Notes: generated by a model not told the origin, from the letters alone. Counted from the first letter of the stretch, positions 35,361 to 44,382 are shown. The stretch: 64,000 nt of DNA from Plantactinospora endophytica (GCF_016862915.1 NZ_BONW01000002.1:62001-126000); one strand, 5' to 3'. Numbers and translations are program-made.

Positions 35361-35568
35361 CGGTCGCATGCTCGGAGGCACGTCGGCGGGGAGCGGCGTG
35401 TCCGGAAGGGGAGCCGGCCCGCACCCGGAAGTGTTCCGTCGCCGGCTCGGTGGCGTGTCGACGGCGATCCGGTCGCCCCTCGGTAAAGAGTCGATACCGG
35501 ATACCACGGGGGTAGCCCGCAACCGCTACGGTCACCGCGGACATTCGTGTATGGACGAGGAGGTTGGG

Positions 35569-36162
35569 GTGGCTTTCCCTGAGGACGTGCTCACCCAGGA
35601 CGAGCACGTGGTAGCGCACCTGCACCCGCACTGGAAGGCGTTGATCCGACCGGTCGTGGTGGTGATCCTGGCCGTTGCCGCGGTGGTCGCCGGCCTCGTC
35701 CTGCTGCCGTCGGGCGGTGCCGGCACCGTGCTCGGCTACGCGATCGCGGCGGTGGCGCTGGTGCTGGTGGTCTGGCTGAGCATCTGGCCGTACCTGGTCT
35801 GGCGGACCACGCACTACCTGTTCACCAACGAGCGGGTGCTGTTGCAGCAGGGCGTCTTCTCCCGGGACCGTCGGGACATCCCGCTGGGCCGGATCAACGA
35901 CCACTCGATGAACCAGAAGTTCATCGAACGCCTGCTCGGCTGCGGCACGCTCACCATCGAGTCGGCCGGCGAGCGCGGCCAGTCGGTGCTTTCGGACATC
36001 CCGGGCGTGGAGCGGGTGCAGACGATGCTCTACGAGATCGTCGAGGCGAACCACGACAAGCACTCGCTGGGCGACGGCGAGATGCGCGAGATCATGGCCG
36101 ACATGGCCGAGGGCAAGCCGCTGCGCGAAGAGGCCAAGCCGGTACGCGAAGAGTCGAAGTGA
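35569..36162 (+). CDS. PH domain membrane protein (bPH2 / YdbS-like)
   Basis: A 197-residue protein. Two membrane helices (about 25-45 and 50-72) follow a short start FPEDVLTQDEHVVAHLHPHWKAL; the bacterial PH domain (about 75-160) has TTHYLFTNERVLLQQGVFSRDRRDIPLGRINDH and TIESAGERGQ. The last 25 residues are charged repeats (EEAKPVREE). Start GTG 35569 is preferred because GAGGAGG is 6 nt upstream; an ATG at 35551 is possible. TACGGT at 35527-35532 may be the -10. The neighbour birA and the following GtrA gene match the Rv3277-Rv3279c order. Function unknown. Confidence 0.9.
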   Translation: MAFPEDVLTQDEHVVAHLHPHWKALIRPVVVVILAVAAVVAGLVLLPSGGAGTVLGYAIAAVALVLVVWLSIWPYLVWRTTHYLFTNERVLLQQGVFSRDRRDIPLGRINDHSMNQKFIERLLGCGTLTIESAGERGQSVLSDIPGVERVQTMLYEIVEANHDKHSLGDGEMREIMADMAEGKPLREEAKPVREESK

Positions 36163-36167
36163 GCCGC

Positions 36168-36213
36168 GGAAGGGTCCCTTGCCGACGGTGTCGACCGGGG
36201 CAGGGACCCTTCC
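36168..36213 (+). terminator. Long hairpin after the PH-domain gene
   Basis: GGAAGGGTCCCT (36168-36179) pairs with AGGGACCCTTCC (36202-36213), extended by GCC/GGC past one bulged T. It starts 6 nt after the stop codon and serves convergent genes. Confidence 0.8.
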
Positions 36214-36285
36214 GGACAGAACGTTCCCGGCCGGAGGATCAGGTCGGCAGCGCCGGGCCACTCCGCCCGGCAGCGACGGGTCGGG

Positions 36286-36786
36286 TCAGCCCGGCAGCGC
36301 CGGGTCGCGCATGACGAACCAGCCGCGGAAGCGGGTACGCAGTACCTCGCGTTCCGGCTGACCCTGGTCGTCCAGCCGGTCCATGCTGGCGGTCAGCGTC
36401 ACCGTGCCGAAGCCGGGTCGGGCGGTGGAGGGCTTGCTGCCGAGTACGGTCAGCCGGGTCGCCAGCCGGTCACCGGCCCGTACCGGGGCGAGCCAGCGCA
36501 GCTCCTCCAGCCCGGGTGACGCGTCCCCGGCGGCCCGGGCCAGCACGTGGTCGACGTACGCCCGCATGAAGAGGCTGACGGTGAAGAACCCGCTGGCGAT
36601 CAGCCCACCGTGATGGCTGCGTCGGGCCAGCTCCTCGTCGACGTGGTACCACTGCGGGTCGAAGCGCCGGGCGAACTCGACCATCTCCCGACCGTCGACG
36701 ACGGTGGTGCCGAGGTCGAAGGCGCGGCCGGGGGTCAGGTCCTCGAAGAACAGCTCGGCCGGCGCTCCGGTACCCGAGCGGTTCAC
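36286..36786 (-). CDS. MaoC-like (R)-specific enoyl-CoA hydratase family protein
   Basis: A 166-residue single hot-dog domain. The start FFEDLTPGRAFDLGTTVVDGREMVEFARRFDPQWYHVDEELARRS contains the catalytic Asp and His in FDPQWYHVD, the D-x4-H arrangement of MaoC hydratases; LRWLAPVRAGDRLATRL is the usual central strand pair. Family members hydrate enoyl-CoA thioesters; specificity is unknown. The GTG start lies 8 nt after the stop of the GtrA gene on the same strand, so they are probably co-transcribed, though functionally unrelated in appearance. Confidence 0.9.
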   Translation of the reverse strand: MNRSGTGAPAELFFEDLTPGRAFDLGTTVVDGREMVEFARRFDPQWYHVDEELARRSHHGGLIASGFFTVSLFMRAYVDHVLARAAGDASPGLEELRWLAPVRAGDRLATRLTVLGSKPSTARPGFGTVTLTASMDRLDDQGQPEREVLRTRFRGWFVMRDPALPG

Positions 36787-36794
36787 GACCGCGC

Positions 36795-37634
36795 TCAGCG
36801 GGCTGACGAACGCCGTGGGGCGGCGTTCAGCTCGGCGGCGAGTTCGGTCTCCAGCGCGGCGCCGATGGTCTCGGCGAACTGGACCTCCAGCGGCTGGGCG
36901 GGGCCGGCCGGCGCGTCGGCGGCGGCCCGTACCCCGTTCGTGCCGTTCGTGGCGGCTGTGCCGGCTTTGGCGGCTGAGCCGGCTGTGGTGGCTGTCGCGG
37001 CTGTGCCGGTGGCCTCGCGGGTCCGGGTCTCGGAGTGCCGGTCGGCGGTCTCCTCGGCCTCGGTCAGCTCGCTGACCGCCTCGGCGAGTTCGGCCACCGG
37101 GTCGAGTTCGGCCAGGAAGTCGCCGTCCGGCTCGCCGTCCCGGGCCGCACCGGTGGTCTTGCCGACCTTCCCCGTCTCGCTGGGGACGAACGGCGTGGTC
37201 GGGGACTTCCGGAAGACAAAGGTGCGGTAGGACCAGAACCGGAAGATGGTGGCCAGACCGACACCGACCGTCTTGGCGACGTTGAGCGCCAGCAGGCCGC
37301 TGATGCCGAAGCCGTACTTGGCCGCCGCCAGTACGCCCAGCTCGATGAGCAGTCCGGCGCCGTTGAACAGGAAGAACAGGGTGTATTCGCGGCGCATCGC
37401 CGATTTCGGCCGGTCCCGGTAGGTCCAGTGCCGATTCATCAGATAGGACGAGACGGTGGCGACGACCGTAGCCACGACGTTCGCCTTCAGTTGCCCGTCG
37501 GCGAACACGGTGAGCGCCAGTGCGTTGAACACCGCGTAGTTGATGGCGGCGTTCAAACCCCCGACGGCACCGAATTTCAGCACCTCACGCAGGAACTTCT
37601 GCCAGCGCTCGGGCAACAGACGGGCAAAACGCAT
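36795..37634 (-). CDS. GtrA family membrane protein with long acidic tail
   Basis: A 279-residue protein. Residues 1-145 form the GtrA domain with four membrane helices (LKFGAVGGLNAAINYAVFNAL; ANVVATVVATVSSYLMNRHWTY; TLFFLFNGAGLLIELGVLAAA; NVAKTVGVGLATIFRFWSYRTFVF), a fold that flips polyprenyl-linked sugars in cell-envelope glycan assembly. The last 130 residues are disordered, acidic and rich in Ala/Thr, with simple repeats such as AGTAATNGTNG. The ATG at 37634 follows TAAGGT by 6 nt. A second GtrA gene lies just upstream on the same strand (37696-38244), so the pair may be tandem paralogues. The location next to the PH gene and birA matches Rv3277. Confidence 0.92.
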   Translation of the reverse strand: MRFARLLPERWQKFLREVLKFGAVGGLNAAINYAVFNALALTVFADGQLKANVVATVVATVSSYLMNRHWTYRDRPKSAMRREYTLFFLFNGAGLLIELGVLAAAKYGFGISGLLALNVAKTVGVGLATIFRFWSYRTFVFRKSPTTPFVPSETGKVGKTTGAARDGEPDGDFLAELDPVAELAEAVSELTEAEETADRHSETRTREATGTAATATTAGSAAKAGTAATNGTNGVRAAADAPAGPAQPLEVQFAETIGAALETELAAELNAAPRRSSAR

Positions 37635-37640
37635 TCGACC

Positions 37641-37646
37641 ACCTTA
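37641..37646 (-). promoter_or_regulatory. -10 element of leaderless promoter (GtrA 1)
   Basis: TAAGGT on the minus strand, 6 nt before the ATG at 37634. Confidence 0.55.
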
Positions 37647-37695
37647 GGGCAGATGCGGGCGTGGGGTGCGCCGACCGTACGAGGTGGGTTCGCGG

Positions 37696-38244
37696 TCACT
37701 GCCTCTTGTGACTCTGCGTGATCACGTCGGGTGCGTCGGAGGAAGCCGGACCGACGAAGACGAACCGGCGGTACGACCAGAACCGGAAGAACGTGCCCAG
37801 TGCGGCGCCGACGAAGTTGGCCGCGATGTTGTCCGCGACCAGCGACTTGAACACCCCCGGCCAGATGCTGCCGAGCCCGTAGTGGCTGATGGCCAGGCAG
37901 GCGAGGCCGATGCCGAGGCCGACGGCGTTGAAGAAGAAGTAGAGCGAGTACTCCCGGGCCATCCCGGAGCGTTCCCGGTGCCGCCAGGTCCAGAACCGGT
38001 TGCCGACGAACGCGACGGTCGCGGCGATGACGGTGGAGAACGTCTTCGCGGTGAGGGTTTCCCAGCCGAGGCTCGCGTTGGCGTAGTTGAACAGCGCGAA
38101 GTCGACCGCGAACGCGACCCCGCCGACCGTGCCGAACTTGCCCAGCTCATGGATGAGGTGACCGAACCGGTCCAGAAGGGTGCGAATCATGCCGCGCCGT
38201 GCGCCCGGCGGGGAGGGCTGTTCGCCGGTCGCGGTCTCGAACAC
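37696..38244 (-). CDS. GtrA family membrane protein, second copy
   Basis: A 182-residue protein with four membrane helices in the GtrA pattern: LGKFGTVGGVAFAVDFALFNY, TFSTVIAATVAFVGNRFWTW, YSLYFFFNAVGLGIGLACLA and ADNIAANFVGAALGTFFRFWSYRRFVFV. Its ends match the neighbouring copy (RFWSYRxFVF), suggesting duplication. Start GTG 38244 is set by TACGCT 6 nt upstream; the open frame runs another 85 codons upstream but that region reads as non-coding promoter. Probably a flippase partner of a glycosyltransferase, which is not in the window. Confidence 0.88.
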   Translation of the reverse strand: MFETATGEQPSPPGARRGMIRTLLDRFGHLIHELGKFGTVGGVAFAVDFALFNYANASLGWETLTAKTFSTVIAATVAFVGNRFWTWRHRERSGMAREYSLYFFFNAVGLGIGLACLAISHYGLGSIWPGVFKSLVADNIAANFVGAALGTFFRFWSYRRFVFVGPASSDAPDVITQSHKRQ

Positions 38245-38250
38245 GGCTTG

Positions 38251-38256
38251 AGCGTA
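38251..38256 (-). promoter_or_regulatory. -10 element of leaderless promoter (GtrA 2)
   Basis: TACGCT on the minus strand, 6 nt before GTG 38244. Confidence 0.6.
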
Positions 38257-38484
38257 CCGGTTGCCGGTGGCGCGTACGGGTCGCAACCGGCGATCTCCCG
38301 GGCCGAACGCGGCCGGGATCCGTGTACGCGTCCGGAGGGAAGTGTCGGGTGTGACCATCGGGTCGGGTGGCGTCGATGACTGCTGTGAGGACGTCGTGAC
38401 GCAATGTCGTTGCCCGGAAGGATTTGCGTGAAACTGCGCGTGGGAGCGGGGAAAGAATCGACTTACGGCAGCGTCCCCGCATCT

Positions 38485-38500
38485 TGTGCAGTTCTTCACA
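38485..38500. promoter_or_regulatory. Crp-like binding site upstream of pckG
   Basis: TGTGC-N6-TCACA matches the Crp consensus TGTGA-N6-TCACA at 9 of 10 fixed positions, and the flanks extend it to TTGTG...CACAA. It is centred about 50 nt upstream of the start site implied by TACGCT. Confidence 0.6.
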
Positions 38501-38533
38501 ACCAGTCTCGCTGCCCCGAACGCCGGCTCGGTT

Positions 38534-38539
38534 TACGCT
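38534..38539 (+). promoter_or_regulatory. -10 hexamer of the pckG promoter
   Basis: TACGCT with no recognisable -35, which fits activator-dependent transcription from the Crp-like site. The leader would be about 90 nt. Confidence 0.45.
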
Positions 38540-38636
38540 GACGGAAATCCCAGGCTTTCACAAGGCGACGCGGTCGCCGGTCTGACGGCACCCGCACGCC
38601 CTGCAATCGGTCAGCGTCGACCAAAGGAGAACTGTC

Positions 38637-40508
38637 ATGGCCGCTCCGGCTACTATCCGGGGTCTCGATCAAGCTCCGACAAGCCATCCGAAACTACTCG
38701 CCTGGGTCAAAGAGGTAGCCGAACTCACCAGCCCTGACCAGGTCGTCTGGGTCGACGGCTCGGACGCGGAATGGCAGCGACTCACGGACGAACTGGTCGA
38801 CGCCGGCACGCTGGTACGGCTCGATCCGGACCGGAAGCCGAACTCCTTCTGGGGACGTACCGATCCTGGCGATGTGGCCCGGGCCGAGGACCGCACCTTC
38901 ATCTGCTCTGTGGACGAAGCCGACGCCGGGCCGACGAACAACTGGATGGCCCCGGCCGAGATGAAGCGCGTCATGACGGACCTCTACCGGGGTTCGATGC
39001 GCGGACGCACCATGTACGTCATTCCGTTCTGCATGGGTCCGCTCGAGGCGGAACAGCCCATGTTCGGCGTCGAGATCACCGACAGTCCGTACGTCGTCGC
39101 GTCGATGCGAATCATGACCCGGATGGGCACGAAGGTGCTGGCCGGGATGGGGGAGAACGCCGACTTCGTACACGCGCTGCACTCGGTCGGCGCGCCGCTG
39201 GAGCCGGGCCAGGCGGACGTGGCGTGGCCGTGCAACGACACCAAGTACATCTCGCACTTCCCGGAGACCCGGGAGATCTGGTCCTTCGGCTCCGGCTACG
39301 GCGGCAACTCGCTGCTCGGCAAGAAGTGCTACTCGCTGCGGATCGCCAGCGTGATGGCCCGGGACGAGGGCTGGCTGGCCGAGCACATGCTCATCATGAA
39401 GCTGACCTCGCCGGAGGGGTCGGTGCACTACATCGCCGGCGCCTTCCCGTCCGCCTGCGGCAAGACCAACCTCGCGATGCTGGAACCGACCATCCCGGGC
39501 TGGAAGGTCGAGACCATCGGCGACGACATCGCCTGGATGAAGTTCGGCCCCGACGGCCGGCTCTACGCGGTCAACCCCGAGTACGGGCTCTTCGGCGTGG
39601 CGCCGGGCACCGGCTGGAAGACCAACGCCAACGCGATGCGGACGATCGACCTCGGGAACTCCATCTTCACCAACGTCGGACTGACCGACGACGGTGACAT
39701 CTGGTGGGAGGGGATGAGCGAGCCGCCGGCCCACCTCATCGACTGGAAGGGTCGGGACTGGACGCCGGAGAGCGGCGAGCTCTCGTCGCACGCCAACAGC
39801 CGGTTCTGCACCCCGCTGCTCCAGTGCCCGATCGTCGCCGACGAGTTCAACGACCCGAACGGCGTACCGATCGACGCGATCCTGTTCGGCGGGCGGCGCA
39901 AGGACACCATCCCGCTCATCACCGAGGCCCGGGACTGGGTGCACGGTGTCTACATGGGAGCGACGCTCTCCTCGGAGACCACCGCCGCCGCCTCCGGCGA
40001 GGTCGGCGTCGTCCGCCGGGACCCGATGGCGATGCTGCCGTTCATCGGCTACCACGGCGGGGACTACTTCCGGCACTGGATCGAGATGGGCAAGGGCACC
40101 GACGGCGACGAGTCGAAGCTGCCGAAGATCTACTACGTCAACTGGTTCCGGAAGAACGCCGACGGCGAGTTCATCTGGCCCGGCTTCGGCGAGAACTCCC
40201 GGGTACTGAAGTGGATCGTCGAGCGGCTGGAGGGCCGGGGCGAGGCGGTCGAGACGCCGATCGGCTTCGTACCGGCGCCGGACGCGCTCGACGTCGACGG
40301 GCTGGACATGAGCGCCGAGGACCTGCGCATCGCCACCCGGGTCGACGTGCAGGAGTGGCGCGACGAACTGCCGATGGTGACCGAGTGGTTCGAGAAGTTC
40401 GGCGACAAGCTGCCGGGCGTGCTCTGGGCCGAGCTGGACGCGCTGCGGGCCCGGCTCGACGACGAGGCGGTCCGGGTCGGCGTGGACCAGCCCGGCTCGG
40501 GCCGGTAG
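38637..40508 (+). CDS. pckG: Phosphoenolpyruvate carboxykinase (GTP)
   Basis: A 623-residue cytosolic enzyme, full length for the GTP family. It interconverts oxaloacetate + GTP and PEP + CO2 + GDP at the gluconeogenic branch point. [13 protein letters not shown] is the phosphate loop with the mobile Cys; the metal/substrate region is [11 protein letters not shown] and [24 protein letters not shown] and the C-terminal [26 protein letters not shown] are nucleotide-binding family blocks. AAAGGAGA lies 7 nt before the ATG. A Crp-like site upstream suggests carbon-source control. The gene stands alone on its transcript as far as visible. Confidence 0.97.
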   Translation: MAAPATIRGLDQAPTSHPKLLAWVKEVAELTSPDQVVWVDGSDAEWQRLTDELVDAGTLVRLDPDRKPNSFWGRTDPGDVARAEDRTFICSVDEADAGPTNNWMAPAEMKRVMTDLYRGSMRGRTMYVIPFCMGPLEAEQPMFGVEITDSPYVVASMRIMTRMGTKVLAGMGENADFVHALHSVGAPLEPGQADVAWPCNDTKYISHFPETREIWSFGSGYGGNSLLGKKCYSLRIASVMARDEGWLAEHMLIMKLTSPEGSVHYIAGAFPSACGKTNLAMLEPTIPGWKVETIGDDIAWMKFGPDGRLYAVNPEYGLFGVAPGTGWKTNANAMRTIDLGNSIFTNVGLTDDGDIWWEGMSEPPAHLIDWKGRDWTPESGELSSHANSRFCTPLLQCPIVADEFNDPNGVPIDAILFGGRRKDTIPLITEARDWVHGVYMGATLSSETTAAASGEVGVVRRDPMAMLPFIGYHGGDYFRHWIEMGKGTDGDESKLPKIYYVNWFRKNADGEFIWPGFGENSRVLKWIVERLEGRGEAVETPIGFVPAPDALDVDGLDMSAEDLRIATRVDVQEWRDELPMVTEWFEKFGDKLPGVLWAELDALRARLDDEAVRVGVDQPGSGR

Positions 40509-40581
40509 CCGACCACCAGGTCCGGTGGGGGCGCCGCCCGCGCGGGTGTGCGGGTGGCCTGTACCGGGCATCATCGACGGC

Positions 40582-41472
40582 ATGACGACGGCCGCCGCGA
40601 CGACCACCGTCCGGCGGCCGTCCGCCGTCCGCGCGCTGACCTGGCTGCTCGCCGCGACGGCGGCGGCCACCGTCGTGGTCGACGCGCTCAACTGGTGGTA
40701 CGCCCCCGAGCGCGGCTTCGGACTGGCGGTACGCAGCGGCTGGGCGCTGCTGCGCACGATCGGCTTCCTGATCCTGATCCGGCACGTCCGGCGGGGCCGG
40801 GCCGGTGCCCGCCCGCTCGGGCTGATCCTCGCGGTGACCACGGTCTTCGCGGTCGGCCGGCTGATCGTGCCCCGGGCCGGCGTACCCGCGCTGCCGGGGG
40901 TGCTCGGCTTCACGGTGCTGGCCCTGCTCTGCGCCGCCGTCGTCTGGCTGCTCTACCGGTCGCCCGCGCTCCAGGAGCATCTGGTCCGGCATCCGAACCG
41001 GTTGGTGATCGACCGGCGGGGCGTCTCCTGGCGGGAGGTCGCCCCGCGCCGGCCGCCGGTCGCCGGCTGGCTGCTCACCGCCCGGGTCTCGGCGTTCACG
41101 TACGGGCCGTTGACGCTGGTGCCCTGCCTGGTGGCAATCGGCACGATCATCGACGGGCGGCTGCTCGCGGTGCCTACCGTGGTGCTGTGGTTCGGTATCG
41201 GCATCGGAGTCAGCTATGCGGTGCTGTTCAGCACGTTCTTCCTGCTCCGGGGCAAGAGCTGGGCGGCCGGGCTGCTGGTGCTGATCAGCGTCCTGGTGGT
41301 CGCCGTCGACCTGGCGTTCTGCTGGCTGCTGCTCGGAGTCGACGGCCTGCTCCGGGACGGGGTGCCGCTGGTGGTCGCCGCCGCGCTGACCCTCTACGCG
41401 CTGCACCGGGCCGGCCGGGCGGCCCGGAACGGCACCGGCGCCGAGGCACCCGTCGCCGCCTCGCCGGGCTGA
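40582..41472 (+). CDS. Integral membrane protein, unknown
   Basis: A 296-residue protein with about eight hydrophobic segments (near residues 20-40, 52-68, 78-95, 105-125, 170-195, 200-225, 232-255, 258-275) and basic loops. No family motif is recognised. The start ATG 40582 has CATCAT 7 nt upstream, a weak leaderless candidate, and no Shine-Dalgarno; an earlier ATG at 40525 is possible. The stop is 11 nt before the geranylgeranyl reductase gene, so the two are likely co-transcribed and it may act in the same lipid/isoprenoid context, by inference. Confidence 0.75.
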   Translation: MTTAAATTTVRRPSAVRALTWLLAATAAATVVVDALNWWYAPERGFGLAVRSGWALLRTIGFLILIRHVRRGRAGARPLGLILAVTTVFAVGRLIVPRAGVPALPGVLGFTVLALLCAAVVWLLYRSPALQEHLVRHPNRLVIDRRGVSWREVAPRRPPVAGWLLTARVSAFTYGPLTLVPCLVAIGTIIDGRLLAVPTVVLWFGIGIGVSYAVLFSTFFLLRGKSWAAGLLVLISVLVVAVDLAFCWLLLGVDGLLRDGVPLVVAAALTLYALHRAGRAARNGTGAEAPVAASPG

Positions 41473-41483
41473 GGTGACCGGCG

Positions 41484-42635
41484 GTGGAGACCGTCGACGT
41501 CGCGGTGGTGGGTGCCGGGCCGGCCGGGGCCAGCGCCGCGCTGGCGGCCCGTCGGGCCGGGGCCCGGGTGCTGCTGCTGGACCGGGCCGACTTTCCCCGG
41601 GACAAGGCGTGCGGGGACGGGATCGCGGCACACGCGCTCGACGTACTCGCCGAACTGGGGGTTTCGGACGCGGTGTCCGGGTACCGGGCGGTGCCGGCGC
41701 TGCGGCTGGTGGCGCCCGGCGGCGGGAACGTGGCGCGGCGGCTGCCGCGTCCGGCGTACACGGTGCCCCGCCGGGTTTTCGACGCCCGGCTGGTGGCGGC
41801 GGCCCGCTCGGCCGGCGCGGAGCTGCGCCGGCACGCGGTCCGGCGGATCGAGTGCGCCGCCGACGGCCTGGTGGTGCTCGACGGTACGCTCGCCGCCCGC
41901 GCGGTGGTCGGTGCCGACGGCGCCGGTTCGGTCATCCGGCGAGCGCTGGGGCACGGCGCCAACCCGGACGGCCACCTGGCCCTGGCCATCCGGGGGTACG
42001 CCCCGGACGCCACCGCCCCGGACGAGCAGCGGATCGTCACCTCGGCCGCGCACTGGCCCGGCTACGCCTGGTCGTTTCCGATCGGCGACGGCCGGGCGAA
42101 CGTCGGCTACGGCGAGGTGCTGGCCGGCCGGCCACTGCGCCGGACGGAGCTACTGGACCGGTTGGCCGCGCTGCTTCCCGAGATCGACCCGGCGGCGGTC
42201 ACCGGGCTGCGGGCGCACCACCTGCCGCTCTCCACCCGCCGCCCGGCGCCGGGCCGGGGCCGAATCGTGCTCGCCGGGGACGCCTTGTCGCTGGTCAACC
42301 CGTTCACCGGCGAGGGCATCTTCTACGCGGTCCTCTCCGGGGCGCTGGCCGGAGCAGCCGCCGCGACGGCACCGCAGGCCGCCGCCGACCGGTACGCTGC
42401 CGCGCTGCGTACCCGGCTGGGGCGGCACCTGCGGGACAGCTCGGCGGTGGCCTGGCTGGCCCGGCGGGCGCTGGTCGTCGACGGGGTGGTCCGGGCCGCC
42501 GACCGGGACGCCCGGGTCTTCCGGGTACTTGTCGAACTGGGCCTCGGTGACGGCCGGCTGGACGCCCGGACATTGACCATGGTCGCCGGCGCGGTGGCCG
42601 GCTCGGCCGGGCGGCACTTCCGTCGTCGACTCTGA
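41484..42635 (+). CDS. Geranylgeranyl reductase family FAD-dependent oxidoreductase
   Basis: A 383-residue flavoprotein. The FAD fold starts VDVAVVGAGPAGASAALAARRAGARVLLLDR; DKACGDGIAAHALD is the family active-site region, VVGADGAGSVIRRALG contacts FAD, and GRIVLAGDALSLVNPFTGEGIFYAVLSG closes the FAD site. These enzymes reduce double bonds in prenyl chains (menaquinone or polyprenyl lipids). The start is GTG 41484. It is followed after 17 nt by uppS, a cis-prenyltransferase, which supports a polyprenyl substrate. No membrane helix is seen; membrane association would be peripheral. Confidence 0.92.
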   Translation: METVDVAVVGAGPAGASAALAARRAGARVLLLDRADFPRDKACGDGIAAHALDVLAELGVSDAVSGYRAVPALRLVAPGGGNVARRLPRPAYTVPRRVFDARLVAAARSAGAELRRHAVRRIECAADGLVVLDGTLAARAVVGADGAGSVIRRALGHGANPDGHLALAIRGYAPDATAPDEQRIVTSAAHWPGYAWSFPIGDGRANVGYGEVLAGRPLRRTELLDRLAALLPEIDPAAVTGLRAHHLPLSTRRPAPGRGRIVLAGDALSLVNPFTGEGIFYAVLSGALAGAAAATAPQAAADRYAAALRTRLGRHLRDSSAVAWLARRALVVDGVVRAADRDARVFRVLVELGLGDGRLDARTLTMVAGAVAGSAGRHFRRRL

Positions 42636-42639
42636 TCGG

Positions 42640-42645
42640 TACGCT
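42640..42645 (+). promoter_or_regulatory. -10 element of leaderless promoter (uppS)
   Basis: TACGCT, 7 nt before the ATG at 42653 and 4 nt after the stop of the reductase gene, so uppS has its own promoter. Confidence 0.6.
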
Positions 42646-42652
42646 GCAGGGG

Positions 42653-43423
42653 ATGAGTCTGCGCGACCTGATCTACTCGGTGTATGAGCGACGTCTGACG
42701 GCAAAGCTCGCCGGTAAGCCCGTGCCGAAGCATGTCGGCGTGATGTGCGACGGCAACCGGCGCTGGGCCAGGGAGATGGGCTACGTCGACCCCAACGACG
42801 GGCACCGGGTCGGCGCGGCCAAGATCAAAGATGTGCTGGGCTGGTGTGACCAGGCCGGAATCGGGCACGTCACGCTCTACCTGCTGGCCACCGACAACCT
42901 GCGCCGGCCGGCCAGCGAGCTGGATCCGCTGGTCCAGATCATCGAGGACCTGGTGGTCGAGCTGGCCGAGGAGGGCAACCCCTGGCGGCTGCGGATGGTC
43001 GGCGCGCTCGACCTGCTGCCGGCGCAGACCGCCATCACGCTCAAGTCGGCCGAGGAGCGCACCCAGGACCGGGTCGGCGGGGCGCAGGTCAACATCGCGG
43101 TCGGGTACGGCGGCCGGCGGGAGATCGCCGACGCGGTCCGGTCCCTGCTCTACGAGCACGCGGCGGCCGGCGGCACCATCGAGGAACTCGCCGAGGTGCT
43201 CGACGTCGACCACATCGCCGAGCACCTCTACACCCGGGGGCAACCCGATCCCGACCTGGTCATCCGGACCAGCGGCGAGCAGCGGCTCTCCGGCTTCCTG
43301 CTCTGGCAGTCGGCGCACTCCGAGTTCTACTTCTGCGAGCTGAACTGGCCGGACTTCCGGCACGTCGACTTCCTCCGCGCCCTCCGCTCGTACGCGAACC
43401 GCCAACGCCGCTACGGCGCCTAG
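42653..43423 (+). CDS. uppS: Cis-prenyltransferase (isoprenyl transferase, Rv1086-like)
   Basis: A 256-residue UppS-family enzyme. KHVGVMCDGNRRWAREMG holds the catalytic Asp-Gly-Asn-x-Arg motif; VTLYLLATDNLRRPASEL, NIAVGYGGRREI and DLVIRTSGEQRLSGFLLWQSAHSEFYF are the other conserved blocks. It adds isopentenyl units in cis to an allylic diphosphate. The sequence DNLRRP in place of the ENWxRP of long-chain UppS is seen in the Actinobacterial short-chain group (M. tuberculosis Rv1086, Z-FPP synthase), so a short product is more likely than undecaprenyl-PP; this is inference. Neighbours: the reductase upstream, and phoH and glpX as in the Rv1086-Rv1110 block. Confidence 0.93.
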   Translation: MSLRDLIYSVYERRLTAKLAGKPVPKHVGVMCDGNRRWAREMGYVDPNDGHRVGAAKIKDVLGWCDQAGIGHVTLYLLATDNLRRPASELDPLVQIIEDLVVELAEEGNPWRLRMVGALDLLPAQTAITLKSAEERTQDRVGGAQVNIAVGYGGRREIADAVRSLLYEHAAAGGTIEELAEVLDVDHIAEHLYTRGQPDPDLVIRTSGEQRLSGFLLWQSAHSEFYFCELNWPDFRHVDFLRALRSYANRQRRYGA

Positions 43424-43440
43424 CCGGCGCCCGCCCAGCG

Positions 43441-43473
43441 GGGCGGCGGAGGTCCGGACCGATCCCGCCGCCC
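43441..43473. terminator. Hairpin between convergent uppS and otsB
   Basis: GGGCGGCGG (43441-43449) pairs with CCGCCGCCC (43465-43473); the loop holds the palindrome GGTCCGGACC. Confidence 0.6.
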
Positions 43474-43544
43474 TCGACCGGACCGCGCCGGAGCTGCCGT
43501 CGCTCGGATCGACGTGGCGCCGTGCGGCGGGTGAGCGGGACGGC

Positions 43545-44369
43545 TCAGGTGAGCCGGTGCAGGGCCTCGGTGAGGAAGTCGCCGAGCGCCTCGGGGGACT
43601 CGATGTTCAGGTCGGCGGCGGTGGAGACCTCGTCGCCGGTCTCCGGGTTGGCCACCGCGACGCAGACGCCGAAGAAGTCCGGATCGACCTCCTCGCGGGC
43701 GCGCAGCGCCGCGAACGCCTTGATGTCGGAGACGTCGTCACCGAAATACCACGCGCAGCCGGCGTCCCGGACCGCCTCGTCGATCACCATGCCCTTGTCC
43801 CGGTCGACGGGGGGCTTGAGTTCCAGCACCATCCGGCCGACCTGCACCCGCAGGCCGAGCCGGTCGGCCCGCTCCCGGCCCCACCGCTCGACCTCCTCGG
43901 CCAGGTGCGGTGCGGTGCGGTAGTGCAGGGCGACGGAGAGCCGCTTGTATTCCACGAGCGTGCCGTCCGGCAGCTCCGCCCGGGCGTGGTCGGCCAGTTC
44001 GGCCATGGTGGGTACGAACGGCAGCGCCGCCTCCTCGGTGACGGTCTCGCCGGAGGCGTGCAGGTGCTCCAGCCCGTAGAGCCCGTAGAGGTCCACCCCG
44101 GGCGCGCCGGCGAACCGGTCCCGGAGGAACTCCACCGGACGCGCCGAGACGATCGCCACCCGCTGCACCACCTCGGTGAGGGCGGTGATCGCGGCCAGCG
44201 CCTTCGGGGCCGGCTCGACGGTCGTCGGATCGTCCCGGACCGGGGCGAGCGTGCCGTCGAAGTCGAAGAAGAGGACACAGCGGTCGGCCCGCTCGGCGGT
44301 GGCCCGCCATGCCTGCTCCGCAGTCAGAGGACGGGTCGAGGGCTCGTCCCCCGTGTTGATCGGCCGCAC
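43545..44369 (-). CDS. otsB: Trehalose-6-phosphate phosphatase
   Basis: A 274-residue HAD-superfamily phosphatase. Motif I FFDFDGTLAPVRDDP carries both catalytic Asp; motif II is VAIVSARPVEFL, motif III RDKGMVIDEAV (Lys), and motif IV WYFGDDVSDIKAF. It removes the phosphate from trehalose-6-phosphate (OtsA-OtsB pathway); no otsA is in the window. Start GTG 44369 follows TACGCT by 7 nt with no Shine-Dalgarno. A 10-bp inverted repeat (44391-44400/44435-44444) lies upstream of the -10 and could form part of its control region. Confidence 0.93.
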   Translation of the reverse strand: MRPINTGDEPSTRPLTAEQAWRATAERADRCVLFFDFDGTLAPVRDDPTTVEPAPKALAAITALTEVVQRVAIVSARPVEFLRDRFAGAPGVDLYGLYGLEHLHASGETVTEEAALPFVPTMAELADHARAELPDGTLVEYKRLSVALHYRTAPHLAEEVERWGRERADRLGLRVQVGRMVLELKPPVDRDKGMVIDEAVRDAGCAWYFGDDVSDIKAFAALRAREEVDPDFFGVCVAVANPETGDEVSTAADLNIESPEALGDFLTEALHRLT

Positions 44370-44376
44370 GGGCGTC

Positions 44377-44382
44377 AGCGTA
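44377..44382 (-). promoter_or_regulatory. -10 element of leaderless promoter (otsB)
   Basis: TACGCT on the minus strand, 7 nt before GTG 44369. Confidence 0.6.

Larger units (their letters stand above)
38257..38636. other. 380-bp divergent intergenic region of gtrA2 and pckG
   Basis: No gene is supported here. Local A/T content is raised around 38430-38550. It holds a Crp-like site (38485-38500), a pckG -10 hexamer (38534-38539) and AAAGGAGA just before the pckG start. Confidence 0.6.
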
